Under the pieces are notes generated by a model, which made no database searches, was not told where the DNA came from, and saw only the letters and a list, made by a program, of their open reading frames with translations. Shown here piece after piece: positions 8,411 to 18,726 of a stretch of DNA of 21,470 nucleotides. Position 1 is the stretch's first letter, and every line of letters begins with the position of its first letter. The stretch spans positions 1-21,470 of the forward strand of contig JAWQRM010000563.1 of assembly GCA_033557675.1 (NCBI GenBank), in the 5' to 3' direction. The DNA is from Coptodactyla brooksi. Lineage: Eukaryota; Arthropoda; Insecta; Coleoptera; Scarabaeidae. The translations under genes and the position numbers were made by a program.

Positions 8411-10009
8411 TGTGGTGTGTGTGTGATGTTAGAGTTAAGTCACCATTTATTTAATCACTAATCGCAATTTCCAGCAATGCACCTACTAGATTTTCTTACA
8501 ATATGCTTATACTAATTTAACGGGTCGCAGTATCAGTAGCACATAACCATTCTGTTGCTCCAATCATTATACTTCAGGTCAGTTTAACGAAAGCAATTCC
8601 TGAGTAAGTACACTACGGACTTGCACAATGCCGTTCCAATTTTACAATACCTTATTGCCCAACATCCAGAAGCTAATGCTTGGTAATAATTACGCGTGCC
8701 AGACGCGTCAATCATCAATGCGACATAAATTTGACACGCAGTTTCTGAACACAAGAGGCAGGAGCGAGAGCACACGGCAATATTACACCTCTATTGTGGC
8801 AGGAAAGTCTGAACGTAAGTAGCAGAGGCGAGAGAGGCGTGTACGTGTGTGTATGTGTGCCGGTCAGTGGCCTCTCAGCAGTCTTAATTGCATTAACATG
8901 ACCCCACCCACCAATGCATATTAATAAAACACGCTCGACTCGTGATTTATAGACAATGAGCTATAGCGGTTTTCGTCTGCGACTCTGCCCTCATTTCTGC
9001 CACTGCTGCTCCCCTTCCTAAACTTCTAAGTTTATAATAAGTATAAATGGTTTGCCTAGGTTTTTCGATTCAGTGCCTACAGCGGTCCTAAACAATATAT
9101 CTCCCACGGGTCTGGAACAACAGCTAAGGTTAGAATGAGCTTTACCAGTGTTCCAAAGACAATATAAATTACAAAACCATCCATTAATAAACTTCATGAT
9201 ATAATTTTGAGAAATGATTCGTAAAATACAGGGTTCTTAGCTTGTACAAGAACGCTTCACGGAGCACACTCGATACATAGTGATCGCTAATAACGTTTGT
9301 GAATAGTTGGAATTGATTGTGTATAGTGCCGTAACAGTAGAAGAAAATACATCGTCATAAAACAAAAAGAAACGATTGTGAGCTCTTTTGCACATTTACT
9401 ATACCAATTGTTTACGTGGATCGGTTATTTAGAATGCAATATCCAGAAAAGCAAGTGCTTGCACCTGTCGTGCAATGAACGCGTAAAACTAGTAATGTAT
9501 TTGGAATAATACGTGATTCTGGTATATCGAGGCACACCTTGAAGAAGAAAGACGGTGAAAGAAAAGACATTTGACATTTCACTATCGGCAGTTGATCGAG
9601 TGCTAACAAAAAACCACTCAAAAAGCAACGTGTGCATACTTTAACACCGATGGGACCGTCTCCTTCAAATGCAGTTAAGACTACCTGTAAAGGTTTCACA
9701 CTGCAAAGCTATGTGTTTCCAACCAGTGCATCCACAACAATTTTAACTTACAACTTTGCTATTATTCTTTATAATTAAGTGACAACGTTTTCCAATATAT
9801 CCACGCCTCAAGTGCCGAAGGCCGAAGTGCGACAGATATTTTTAATGATGTGCTGGATCTCGTTACAAAGTAAACATTTAGAAGTCATTTAGAAGGCAAC
9901 TCATAGTATGAACTGATACAGTTCGCCTAACTAATGAAAAGATGTAGTGTTCTGAACTTTGTAGTGTTCTGAATAATAAACAATAAAGACCAGATCGTTC
10001 CTACGAAGG
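8411..10009. other. Unassigned DNA between two mariners
   Basis: No clear gene. 8411-8432 and 8838-8862 are GT-rich. 8620-9020 is more balanced in composition, with an open frame at 8628-8822 that ends beside GTAAGT, and homeodomain-like strings TAATTGCATTAAC and GTGATTTATAG. It could hold regulatory DNA or an exon, but nothing decisive is seen. 9360-9720 contains scattered short open stretches (for example HTLKKKDGERKD) that I cannot assign. Confidence 0.5.
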
Positions 10010-10067
10010 TAGTCCCAGAATTACCCGACCTAACAAAGAAAACAACAAATTTGGGAAAAAAGGATCT

Positions 10068-11091
10068 TTATTTCTCTACATAGTCTCCTTTCAACTCAAC
10101 ACTTTTCCCAGCGATATGCAATAGCATCGATACCCTGCTTATAGTAGGAATCGTCAAGCTCCTCAAAATAGTCATGGACTGCAAACTTCAGTTCTTCATT
10201 GTTTGCAAATCTTTTGCCACCGAGCCATTTTTTCTAGTTTGGGAATGGAAAATAATCTGAGGGGGCTAAATCAGGCGAATAGGGTGCGTGTGGAAGCAGT
10301 TGTGCACAATGCACCAGTAGTGAACTGGTGCATTGTGCTGATGAAACAAAACTTTCTTTTTCATCAAATACTGCCGTTTTTTTCTTGTTTTCGTTACTCA
10401 AAGGCTGCAATAAGTTCGCATAATACTCACCGTTGATTGTTTTTCCTTTTTGAAGGTAATCAATGAAAACTATCCTACGCGCATCCCAAAAAACTAACGC
10501 CATGACCTCACCTACAGATGAAGCTGTCTTCGCCTTCTTCGGAGCCGATTCTCCCCTTTCAGTCCATTGTTTTGACTGTTCCTTCGTTTCAGGTGTGAAG
10601 TGATGAATCCATGTTTCATCCGTGGTTATGAACCGACCTAAAAACTCGGCTTTATTATTGTGAAACTTTGCCAAACACTCGAGTGAAACATCCTCACGAC
10701 GCTGTTTTTGTTCCATTGTGAGTAATCGCGGCACCCATCTTGCGCATAGCTTTTTCATGTCCAAATTTTCAGTCAATATGCGATGTACCGCACTTTTTGA
10801 AATGCCTACTATATCTGCCATCTCGCGCATCTTCAGTCGACGGTCATCCAACACCGTTTTGTGGATTTTCGTCACCGTTTCTGACATGGTCACTTCGTTT
10901 GGTCGATCACTGTGATGTTCGTCTTTCCAGCTCGTACGGCCTCGTTTAAATTCGGCTACCCAATATTTTACTGTTGTAAATGAAGGACCAGACTCCCCCA
11001 AAGTGGAATCTAGTTTCACTTTAATATTGGTTGGGCTGAAACCTTTCATATGAAAGTATTGTATCACATAACGATGACCAATTTTTTCCAT
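10068..11091 (-). pseudogene. irritans-like mariner transposase pseudogene
   Basis: A near-complete transposase. The ATG at 11091-11089 was chosen because MEKIGHRYVIQYFHMKG aligns with the usual start; the nine codons upstream are open but not family-like. Present in order are HTH 1 (SFTTVKYWVAEFKRGRTS), HTH 2 (ISKSAVHRILTENLDMKKL), the linker WVPRLLT, the first Asp in TTDETW (residue 158), GKTINGEYYANLL, and the third Asp in YSPDLAPSDYF. A shifted stretch precedes the second catalytic site. In its correct frame that site reads HQHNAPVH, so Asp is His. It overlaps an inverted duplication at 10304-10338. A stop replaces Leu after FPN (10234-10236). After WEKC a frameshift precedes ELKGDYVEK and TAA at 10068-10070. 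It is inactive, but clearly a recent copy. Confidence 0.94.
10304..10338. repeat. 15-bp inverted duplication at the second catalytic site of mariner
   Basis: GCACAATGCACCAGT (10304-10318), loop AGTGA, then ACTGGTGCATTGTGC (10324-10338), a perfect stem. One arm is ancestral coding sequence (the codons for HNAPV). The other replaces the codons expected downstream of it. This looks like a snap-back template-switch lesion within the transposase. Confidence 0.92.
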
Positions 11092-11239
11092 GTTTACACA
11101 ATATGTAAGAGCGTTCACTATTAATGGCTGTCAAACAAATACTAAACAACGTAAAGTCATCAAACTTCAAACTCGAGCTTTATAAGGTTGGTGCTTTCTA
11201 ACCTAGTTATTTTTTTCATACAACAACTGCCATCTATAC

Positions 11240-11262
11240 GTCAGGTCGGGTAATTCTGGGAC
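11240..11262 (+). repeat. Right terminal inverted repeat of irritans-like mariner
   Basis: Inverse of 10012-10034 with one mismatch in 23 bases, directly followed by the TA target site. Confidence 0.95.
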
Positions 11263-11903
11263 TAGAAATTCGGGTAAAAAGTTACTGGGTTTTTGGATTT
11301 TTTTTCTGTAAATATCCATTTTGGGAAGTTATCGTCATTTCTATATACCCCCATAGAAGACTATTTCTCTTCATATTTTTTAATTAAATTTAATGCCGCA
11401 TTGTATTTAAATTAAAAACGGCTTGTTATATTACGATATAAAAAAATAATATGATACATACAAACAGTAATAGACAAGAAAAATCGTGCTCAATTGGTCA
11501 TGTCGTAAATATTGTCGTAAATTACTTTTTTACGTCTTGGCAAATCTATGTGTTTATGATTGCCAATGCACGCAAGTGATTATAAATAAAAGTTTAAAAA
11601 TGAAATTACATCTGTATACTTATCACTCTGTATTATCATAAAGTAGTAGTAAGTCCGATTCTGTTTCATAGTCAGTTATAATTAGTATGAATACAAAATT
11701 ACTCCGTCTTTGTTTTCGCAATGCCAGCAGACATAACAAGAGCAAAAAGTGATTTGTTACAATTTGCAAATCCTAGAATTAAAAAAATAATTGCTTATTG
11801 TTAAGCATTGGTGCCTCAATCTGATTGGGGTAAATAAGTAAATATTGAAAAGTATAATATAATAAATATTGATATATAAAAATATAATAATTACTAGCTA
11901 CAT

Positions 11904-13040
11904 TTACGGTCGATAGTCTGCACAGTTGTGATAATCAATAAAGAAAGGTTTTCCGCACAAGTATTGTTTACACCATCCACATCTTATTATGACCGGTGCT
12001 CCACAGATATTGCAACTTGGTAACTGCAAGTCGTAAAGGAGAAATTCATCGGCATTGTAAAGCGTCCCAGACGTTCTTGAAGGTAACCGCCTTTATACCA
12101 ACCGTATTGGATGAACTCGGTATATCTTGACGAAGAAAATTGCAAGTATGTTAAGCGTTGCATGCGTAATATGTTGTCTCGTTGATGTAATTGAATAGCA
12201 AGTGATGATAAAGCAATTGTATCTGATAACTGACGAACAAATTGCTTCCAGAACCAGAAACTATATACATCGAAAGGTTGTATAACACCAGTGACACCCT
12301 TTGGGATGGTTTTTAGTGTAACTGGTCGAGCAAGTGGTACAGCATCTTCAACGTCTTCAGGGCTTTGACCTGACTATGAGCCCATTAGTAAGATGATCTT
12401 ACGGCTGACATGAAGAGCATATACATTCTTAACCCACTCTTTCCCGATTTTGTGACCATAATGAACACATTTGGTGAATGAAACATTCTTTGTTCTACTT
12501 TTGGCCCCAAACTAGCACTTATTTCTTTAAAACATACTAACAGTGCAGATAGCAGTTTTCCCAATGTAGATATTGTCAGTTGAATGGTATAGATGTGTGT
12601 CGTCGCAGAAACTGATTGCACCACAACTTCCTTGGATCCACGTTGGATCCACCTTGGCCGAACCAATGTTCGACCACTATGCATTTCCAAACTGAACCCG
12701 TTTTGATCAGTGTTGTAAATACTATCTAATCTATAATCAGGTATTAAATTGTGTAAACTTCTGACAAGTAGAGTTGTCTCTGCAGCAATATTTGCGGCTT
12801 TGCTCACTTGGCTTCTTGTTCGGAATTTCTGTATCTCCCAATGTGATGGCCGAAAGTTTGGAACGTGCAACTCTTCTTGAGCCTCTAAAGTCCATTTTTC
12901 TATATCCGAGTCGTGAACAATCATTTGACAGTCTATAGCACTTTTGAGTTCGTTAAATATATATTCCGACACGTGACACTTTGTCAGTATTCAACAGCAT
13001 TCTGTTTATACTTAAAACCTGTATCAATAGGTTTCTGCAT
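11904..13040 (-). pseudogene. pogo-like DDE transposase pseudogene with C-terminal zinc knuckle
   Basis: Reading on the minus strand, a possible start ATG at 13040-13038 gives MQKPIDTGFKYKQNAVEY, then a stop (Trp expected) and a deletion. The main open part follows from 12972 (SEYIFNELKSAIDCQMIVHD, EELHVPNFRPSHWEIQKF). The first catalytic motif is YNTDQNGF, followed by SVSATTHIYTIQ. A frameshift near 12410 leads to RKIILLMGS, where Asp is expected before Ser; Gly (12382-12380) is present. The third site is GVTGVIQPFDV (Asp 12271-12269), 37 codons later. The end reads SSSRYTEFIQYGWYKGGY, then in another frame a cysteine motif (CNICGAPV, CGWCKQYLC, YHNC) to TAA at 11906-11904. The IQPxD motif fits pogo/DDE_1-type enzymes. 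The exact subfamily is uncertain. The lesions make it inactive. Confidence 0.8.
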
Positions 13041-13161
13041 TAGTTCAATGCTGGAAAACTGTTGCCCAGGAAAGTCGGATTGTGAATCGAATTCCAGGTT
13101 GCTGGTTTGCTCAGTGTTGTAAGCGCTACAGCCACTCACAGTAATGTCAAACACTGTTTGT

Positions 13162-13183
13162 GCAGGTGCTGTTTAGCACCTGC
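13162..13183. repeat. 9-bp perfect stem-loop near pogo-like transposase 5' end
   Basis: GCAGGTGCT, loop GTTT, AGCACCTGC. It lies just upstream of the open stretch that leads into the transposase start (minus strand) and inside the element. CACCTG is also an E-box core. Its role is unknown. Confidence 0.8.
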
Positions 13184-13567
13184 TGTTCAGTACCCTGGTA
13201 TTGGTTATTTATTAAACTTGTTAATATTGTCAAGACGTTCAATATATTTAACGCAAACAAGGTAATTCTGGATACATGGTAATTATTTTTAACATGTGTT
13301 TGAGAACTAATTAATAACTGTAACGAATAGAATGAGACACTTTATAATTATACCCTTTAGCAAGCTGACCACACTCTTATGTAGGAGCAGTGGTAAGTAT
13401 ACAGAATTTATTTGTAATCGCTTGCGTACATTGGCAATCATAAACACATTGGTTAGCCAAGACGTAAAAAGTAATTTATATTTACGACATGACCAATTAC
13501 GCATGACCTTTCTTGGCTGTTACTATTTGTATGTATCATATTACTTTTCTGCATTCTAATATAACAA

Positions 13568-15141
13568 AAATGATATGTTTGGTACCATATTTGCTCCTAT
13601 GTACTTAAACAATAATTCATTTCATTCGTAGTAAAACTTGTGTGATTATAATGTGGTTATTACTGCAACTCATACATGGTACCACGGGTTAACAACCACT
13701 GGCTTTCTATCGTCTTCTATCTCCTTTGCAAATATATTCTCTTTCTTAACGGCACTGCACTGGCGAGTTGCAACGCCGGCTAATTATCGTGACACGAACT
13801 GGCCTAATCCATTAAGGTTCATCAAAAGAAAAAGAACGATTCGCGCACATAGCTCTTAATGTTTACACCCAGCGACGTTCAGGTACAGCCACGGAGAAAA
13901 CATCATTATTAATCGTGATGCCCGCCTGTCATCAGTGCTGCTAATGTTCTCTAATGTGCCCGGGTGGATTTTAATTGTGATTTGCCAATGGATGACTCCA
14001 ACTTCCCAACGAGTTTTTGTCTACACACGAAAAGCGTATAATGCAAATGTTTAAGGATGCAATTATTCGTAACTTATTGAGAAACTCATGAGAATTTATG
14101 CAGCGATAATGGATAGTAAATTATATTTTAATAGTCTGCAGGAGTTGCGGAAAGGGATTGAATTCGGCATTTCTATTCAACACTATTTTAACGGCATAGT
14201 TAGTGCGAAAATTATTTGTCCAAAATGTAATGAACGGCAACGTCAACATTTACAAAACACGTTTTCTATAAAGGGTTCTATTTCATAGAGGTAAGTCTAA
14301 TTTACATAGATTGGCATGGGCACATTTATGTTATCTATGTCAACATTAAGTACAGTTGGTATGAAATAAAGTTCAGATCAACCATATTCTTGATGGCGCG
14401 ATTGAAAACAAGCTTCTTTCATAAGCGCCGCTTAATCAATTTCGATGTCAAAGTCTAAATATATTGGGATACAATTAATAAGTTGTTGTGACCACCCTGC
14501 TTAAAGTTTAGCCATTAAATGCGGTTGATTGCAGACTTACAACATATTTATTTATCGTTTATAACAGAGCAATTCTCTGATAAGTGATTATGATTAATCG
14601 ACAAAAAATTCAGTTAATCAACAAAAGGTTCTTGACTGAGATATTATCTTCAAATTTTGAGGTAATCTATTTTCTAGGCGTTATTATTGTTATTGAGTTA
14701 TTACTTAGACTAACTGTTTTAATTTTCTCCTTCGTGATCTAATATCCTTACACAGCGTTTTCTAATTTCATAGAAACAATAAGTTGTTAAAGTATTGACC
14801 ATCTTTCCGATTATTTAAAGTCTTTTATTCAATTATTTGCGTAACCACAAATTTTAAACATTATCACAGCCAGAGGTCCCTACGAGCCTATTATGCTATC
14901 TCCTGAGGCTACACTCGTTACATGCCGCATACACGCAAACCAATACGATGAGCGGTTTCGATGGCTCCTTGCCAGCTCCTTGCGGACATCGCATGCCCGA
15001 ACATGGATGTCCATGACCTTCTTAGTTTTTATGGATGTCCATGACCCCCTCAAGAGATTGAATTGATAATGTGTATCAATGGGATGAACAAAACATTCAT
15101 TGTTCAGTTCTCCTATGTGCATTGTTTATCTGAACTCTAAA
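13568..15141. other. Unassigned DNA right of pogo-like element
   Basis: No recognised gene. About 13760-14010 is compositionally balanced, with homeodomain-type strings GGCTAATTATCG, CTAATCCATTAAGG and TTATTAATCGTGATG. It also holds a 60-odd-codon open stretch without a useful start (13862 to about 14053, including HGENIIINRDARLSS) that I cannot assign. 14390-14545 has similar texture. The tandem strings near 15003-15046 are listed separately. Short open frames at 13638-13859 and 14088-14288 look like chance. Confidence 0.5.
15003..15046 (+). repeat. 16-bp direct repeat
   Basis: ATGGATGTCCATGACC occurs at 15003-15018 and 15031-15046, offset by 28 bp. Each copy contains ATGGA and TCCAT, a short internal inverted pair. 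No associated gene is seen. Confidence 0.9.
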
Positions 15142-15317
15142 TACTATAAGGATTAGATTACCACTTAACCAAACCGGGACATTAACTGACCACGTCAGCA
15201 TCGTCGGCGAAACGTACGTCGAGCCGTTAACTTCATGCTTTGATTATGTGGGAACCATTGACGAACTTGCTAAAAAAGCAAAGGGTTTAAGTCCACAATT
15301 TAGTACTATAAGGATTA
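15142..15317 (+). other. Coding-like 148-bp insert flanked by 14-bp direct repeats
   Basis: TACTATAAGGATTA occurs at 15142-15155 and at 15304-15317. Between them lie 148 bp with more GC and coding-like codon use, including GTC, ATC and GGC. One frame is open from 15134 to TAA at 15353-15355 without a methionine until the last codons. It reads LPLNQTG, LTDHVSIVGETYVEPLTSC, FDYVGTIDELAKKAKGL, then SPQF. The direct repeats look like a target-site duplication around inserted material, such as a retroposed or captured exon fragment. I do not recognise the family. The C-x-D-Y-V-G-x-x-D-x-L spacing faintly recalls the C-terminal part of carbohydrate sulfotransferases, but this is weak. An in-place exon is the alternative; splice sites are poor. 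Confidence 0.5.
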
Positions 15318-15355
15318 AACGACATTTATTATATACCAAGAAGGAAATGTACTAA

Positions 15356-15883
15356 CATGATGGACTAACGCGATGAAGCTTGCTTATCGCTAGTGTGACC
15401 AATGCATTAGCATGATCTTAATTTAATAGACTTGTGGGATACATGACACAAGGTTTGCACGCAAAGGAATTGTACAACAACTCTATTAAATTTAAAGATG
15501 ATAATCCTTAATCTGAATACTGTTGATAAATAAAATATTAAAGTAATTTTTTTAATTAATCGAACATGTTTTTCAATTGTTAGCACGAAGATTACGTAAT
15601 AAACAACTGTGCAGTAACAGTCATGTGTAAGCCATGTTTATACGTAGTTTACAACATTAAATAAGCTTTTCAATTAACCGCAAAGCAAATACGTTTTAGG
15701 CAGATATATATGGCCTGAAGCATTCGTTCAACTTTGACTACAACAACTGTAGATAGTATAATACTACAACTGTAGAGAATATAACTACTTTAATTTGTTA
15801 TATTTGTAAATGTTACACTACAACGTATAGTATAAAACATAACATATAGTATAAGATGTTGGTTAGATTACAGACGTATAGTC
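15356..15883. other. Unassigned AT-rich DNA with small internal repeats
   Basis: No gene. ACAACTGTAGA repeats at 15743-15753 and 15766-15776, 23 bp apart. TATAGTATAA recurs near 15828 and 15848. This is low-complexity repetition just left of the Tc1-like element. Confidence 0.6.
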
Positions 15884-16999
15884 TTCCCGGTTTGTGATAG
15901 GTTTTATGATGTTTTCAAACCTATAGCTTTACTAGCATGCCATTAAGCAGAGAATGGAAACCCGGTAGCAGGTAAGTACAGGGCAGTACTTAGTAAACGA
16001 AACATATAGGCAGAAATTCTTATAATCTATTTCTTGAAAAACATATTTACCCACTCATTACCATGTATTACTATACAATGCAGGTAAAGATGTTTAAAAT
16101 TTAATTTGAAGCAAGCCTTCGTCACTTTCGTACACTGCTGAAGAAAGATTACTAATATGTTTCGTCCGTGGGAAACCGTTAGTGAAGGTTCTGAAAACTT
16201 TTCACAAGAGAGTGAAAATGAAACGCCCGCAACGAGTAGAGTCGTTCGTTCCGCGGATGCTAAGAATATAATTGTTAAGATTTACGGAAATCTGAAAGCC
16301 AAGAACTGTTCGGCACCTGTAAAAGTGATAAGTGAATTGGCGGAGGTTCCTCAATCTACAGTACAGAGAATTGTAACGACAGATGTAAAACACAAAGATT
16401 AGTCAAAATCTTCCTACTCGCGAAGAGACAACTAAACCAAAGTTATTAGAAACCATAAAAACCCAGAATATTCCTTTTCAGTACGTAGTAGTTGAAGAAG
16501 CCAATATAGAAGGGCACACAGTTTTGCGGCTGCCCCAATACTACTGTATCTTAAACCCCATCGAATTGATTTAGAGTCAACTGTAAAGAAATACTCGCAA
16601 AAACAACCAATATCCCATACAGCATGCGAAAATGGTAGACATAATACGAAAATAAGTGAGTGAAATACAAGACACGTGGTGGAAGAATTGTATAACGCAT
16701 GTAATTACTGTAGAAAATTCCTATGTTTCCCATGTAAGTAATGATTCTGACAGAGAACACGTTTTGAGAGAGACGACGATTAGTTTACAACTAGTGATTT
16801 TTCTTTCTTTATTTGGTTTCATATTTTTGTTAATATTGTTCTTACTAATGGTTGTTATTTCTATATATAAACTATTCCCACTTAACATCAAACAATACCT
16901 ACGTATAGCGCGGCCCTGAATAGGGGATGCAAAAGGTTGTGTATGTGGGGGTTTTTATTACCAGTAGCTGAAGTCATAAAACCTATCACAAACTGGGAA
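15884..16999 (+). mobile_element. Tc1-like deletion-derivative transposon
   Basis: 26-bp inverted termini at 15884-15909 and 16974-16999 differ at one base. They begin TTCCCGGTTTGTGATAGG on the left. TA dinucleotides lie a few bases outside each end, but the precise boundary is ambiguous by 2 bp. The roughly 1.1-kb interval carries the N-terminal and C-terminal parts of one transposase on the plus strand, with the middle deleted. High TIR identity suggests late mobilisation in trans. Confidence 0.85.
16157..16800 (+). pseudogene. Internally deleted Tc1-like transposase (DDE_3-type)
   Basis: The ATG at 16157 gives an acidic leader and a helix-turn-helix (VISELAEVPQSTVQRIV) that ends at a stop at 16400-16402. 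A shifted continuation (PTREETTKPKLLETIK) follows, then GHTVLRLPQYYCILNPIEL, with the terminal Glu at codon 16563-16565. The next codons give a stop where Trp is usual. A C-terminal helix follows (SEIQDTWWKNCITHV, VENSYVS). LPxYxCxLNPIEL followed by a WxxCxxHV tail marks an insect Tc1-like transposase family. The segment between the HTH and PTREE is far too short to hold the first two catalytic acids, so they are deleted. The protein cannot be active, although the TIRs remain usable by a related enzyme. The C-terminal boundary is approximate. Confidence 0.75.
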
Positions 17000-18654
17000 A
17001 ATTCTATGTTCATTATTTAAGTACCGCTTCCTCCAATATTTAAGTAAATATCCTAATATATTTAGAACAATTGCGCTTTCGTAGTAATATTAAAAATATT
17101 ATCTATTATTGCACGAAGTCCATTACTCAAAGTTGTTTAATTTGGGTACCTTTTCTTCTCCGGATTATCATTTTCGCGTAATACCCGGTAATAGTTACAA
17201 GAAAATATCAGAAAATGTAACAACACAAGAAATGGAAACTCAATTGCCGGCGGTTTGTCTTCTTTCTCTCACTCAAAACGAAAGTATTTTCTAATTAACG
17301 GACACGTAAATTGGTACTATACTAACACGGGTGGAAATTATTGAGTGTAGGGTGTAATTATCGGATCGATGACGCCTCTACAGCGAGTACTTCAAAATTA
17401 GTCTCGTACAAAGTGGAATAAAATGCTGGTGCCGCAATAGAAGCGAGAAATATTACTTAAGATTTTTGATATGATTTAATTTTGCTGCGTGATAGACAAG
17501 ACAATACTAACGTTGAGAAGGGTTTGATAATAAATTAATTAATTGTAGTTGACAGAATTATATTCTAAGTAGCTCTTACGCATTAATGCTATAAAGTCTA
17601 GTTAAATTTGGTTTAATTTAGTTTCATTTGGGGGTAATATTCCCCAAACGAAATATTGCGCTACCATAATGTTTCAACGTACCATCCAGGATTACCAGAA
17701 TGTTACTATATTTATTTGCAAACAATTATGAATGTTACAAACAATTCATCAACTATTCATATTAGTTGATCGTCCGTAGTCTTGTGTTCTTCGTGATAAC
17801 AACTGTGCTGTGTGTACTATATAAGTGTGTTTTTAAAGCATGTATGAATAGCAACTGAAAACGAAGCGCGAAGTGCGTTAATAATATTTCGGCTATTTTT
17901 GTAGTAAAATTATACCACTTGTACGCGTTCTTAAATCTTATATCGTCTAATTAGTTTTCCATCTATTATGGCAATTATAAGACATAAATATAGTATTTTT
18001 TAAAATGTAGCCTAGAATAATCGTATCAAAAAAAATTACGGTTAGACGCGGATTAAATTATAGGCACCTAATATACACAACATAAGAATAATACACAATT
18101 AATACACAACATAAAGGCAACTTCAAAAGATTTAAACGTAGTAATATATTTCAGCGATAAAGTATGATGAATTCTACAATGGAACACAACTAAACAATGG
18201 TAGAGTGAAAAATTAGACTTACTATTTACTTAACTGCTTAATCACAAACGAACGTTAGTCTCAGAATTTTATTTAAACATTACCAGATTGCAATGACTGA
18301 CATTTTTAAATCTGACTAAAACCTTGACCCTTCAATATGACCCGAAACGGATTTTCAGATTCTATAACTTTGTCATCTTTTATTATTTGTATCCAAGATT
18401 TTGTTACTTTGTTTGCTACTACGTAAAGTATAACATTGCCAAATAGTTTTTACAGGAAATTATTCTTAAATTTTTTGAACAAGATTGTTACGTATATAAC
18501 CCTTATGTCATTATGACTCAAAACAATCTCTAAGTGTATTATAACTACATATTATACATATTATTACAGCAACCAACAAGATTATGCACTCATGCTGGTC
18601 GACTATGCAAGTCTGCATGTTTAGGCTTGTCTGTGCGTGCGGACTAGTATATCA
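17000..18654. other. Unassigned AT-rich DNA
   Basis: No recognised gene or transposon end. The open frame at 17109-17294 has no domain. A stem-loop lies at 17622-17653. ATACACAACATAA recurs at about 18072 and 18101. The region otherwise looks like degraded intergenic sequence. Confidence 0.6.
17622..17653. repeat. 12-bp stem-loop, one mismatch
   Basis: TTTCATTTGGGG pairs with CCCCAAACGAAA across a short AT-rich loop. It is isolated in unassigned DNA and no poly-T or gene context suggests a terminator. Confidence 0.7.
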
Positions 18655-18688
18655 TATAAATAGGGAACGCGGACAGCGCAATTCAGTT
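18655..18688 (+). promoter_or_regulatory. Arthropod-type core promoter of the piggyBac pseudogene
   Basis: TATAAATAG starts at 18655 and TCAGTT lies at 18683-18688, putting the initiator A (18685) 30 bp downstream of the TATA start. That is standard RNA polymerase II spacing in arthropods. A 41-bp leader then reaches the ATG at 18727. The combination supports transcription of the piggyBac frame, at least ancestrally. Confidence 0.6.
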
Positions 18689-18726
18689 CCTTTATATACA
18701 GTGTGGAATTAGCATCGTCATAAATA

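Larger units (their letters stand above)
10012..11262 (-). mobile_element. irritans-like mariner transposon with intact termini
   Basis: A 1,251-bp element. GTCCCAGAATTACCCGACCT starts at 10012, and its inverse ends at 11262. TA at 10010-10011 and TA at 11263-11264 form the target duplication. The 23-bp TIRs match at 22 positions. The transposase lies on the minus strand. Length and terminal structure are typical of mariner. Near-identical ends and few coding lesions make this one of the youngest insertions in the window. Confidence 0.95.
11423..13567 (-). mobile_element. pogo-like DNA transposon with long terminal inverted repeats
   Basis: About 2.15 kb bracketed by long inverted repeats. 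The left arm spans 11423 to about 11640 and the right arm about 13365-13567. Matching strings include TTGTTATATTA at 11423-11433 with its inverse at the right end, GTATGTATCATATTA, ATGACCAATT, CCAAGACGTAAAAA, and a 17-base identity (11548-11564 with 13433-13449). Indels separate the arms, especially inward. The transposase lies between them on the minus strand. No TA duplication is evident at the ends I can define, so the true termini may lie a few bases away. Confidence 0.85.

Noticed and set aside
8628..8822. 64-codon frame ending near GTAAGT, possibly an exon
   Set aside because: No family resemblance and no convincing acceptor site; kept only as a note in the unassigned region.
9412..9699. 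95-codon minus-strand frame and short plus-strand lysine-rich pieces resembling a degraded transposase
   Set aside because: No catalytic motif, HTH or TIR could be identified; similarity too vague.
10718..10949. Plus-strand frames of 65-69 codons
   Set aside because: Antisense shadows of the irritans-like transposase on the minus strand.
13307..13504. 65-codon minus-strand frame near the pogo-like element
   Set aside because: Lies mostly inside the right TIR of the element and has no domain.
17622..17653. Stem-loop as a transcription terminator
   Set aside because: Eukaryotic context, no gene upstream and no T run; reported only as a repeat.
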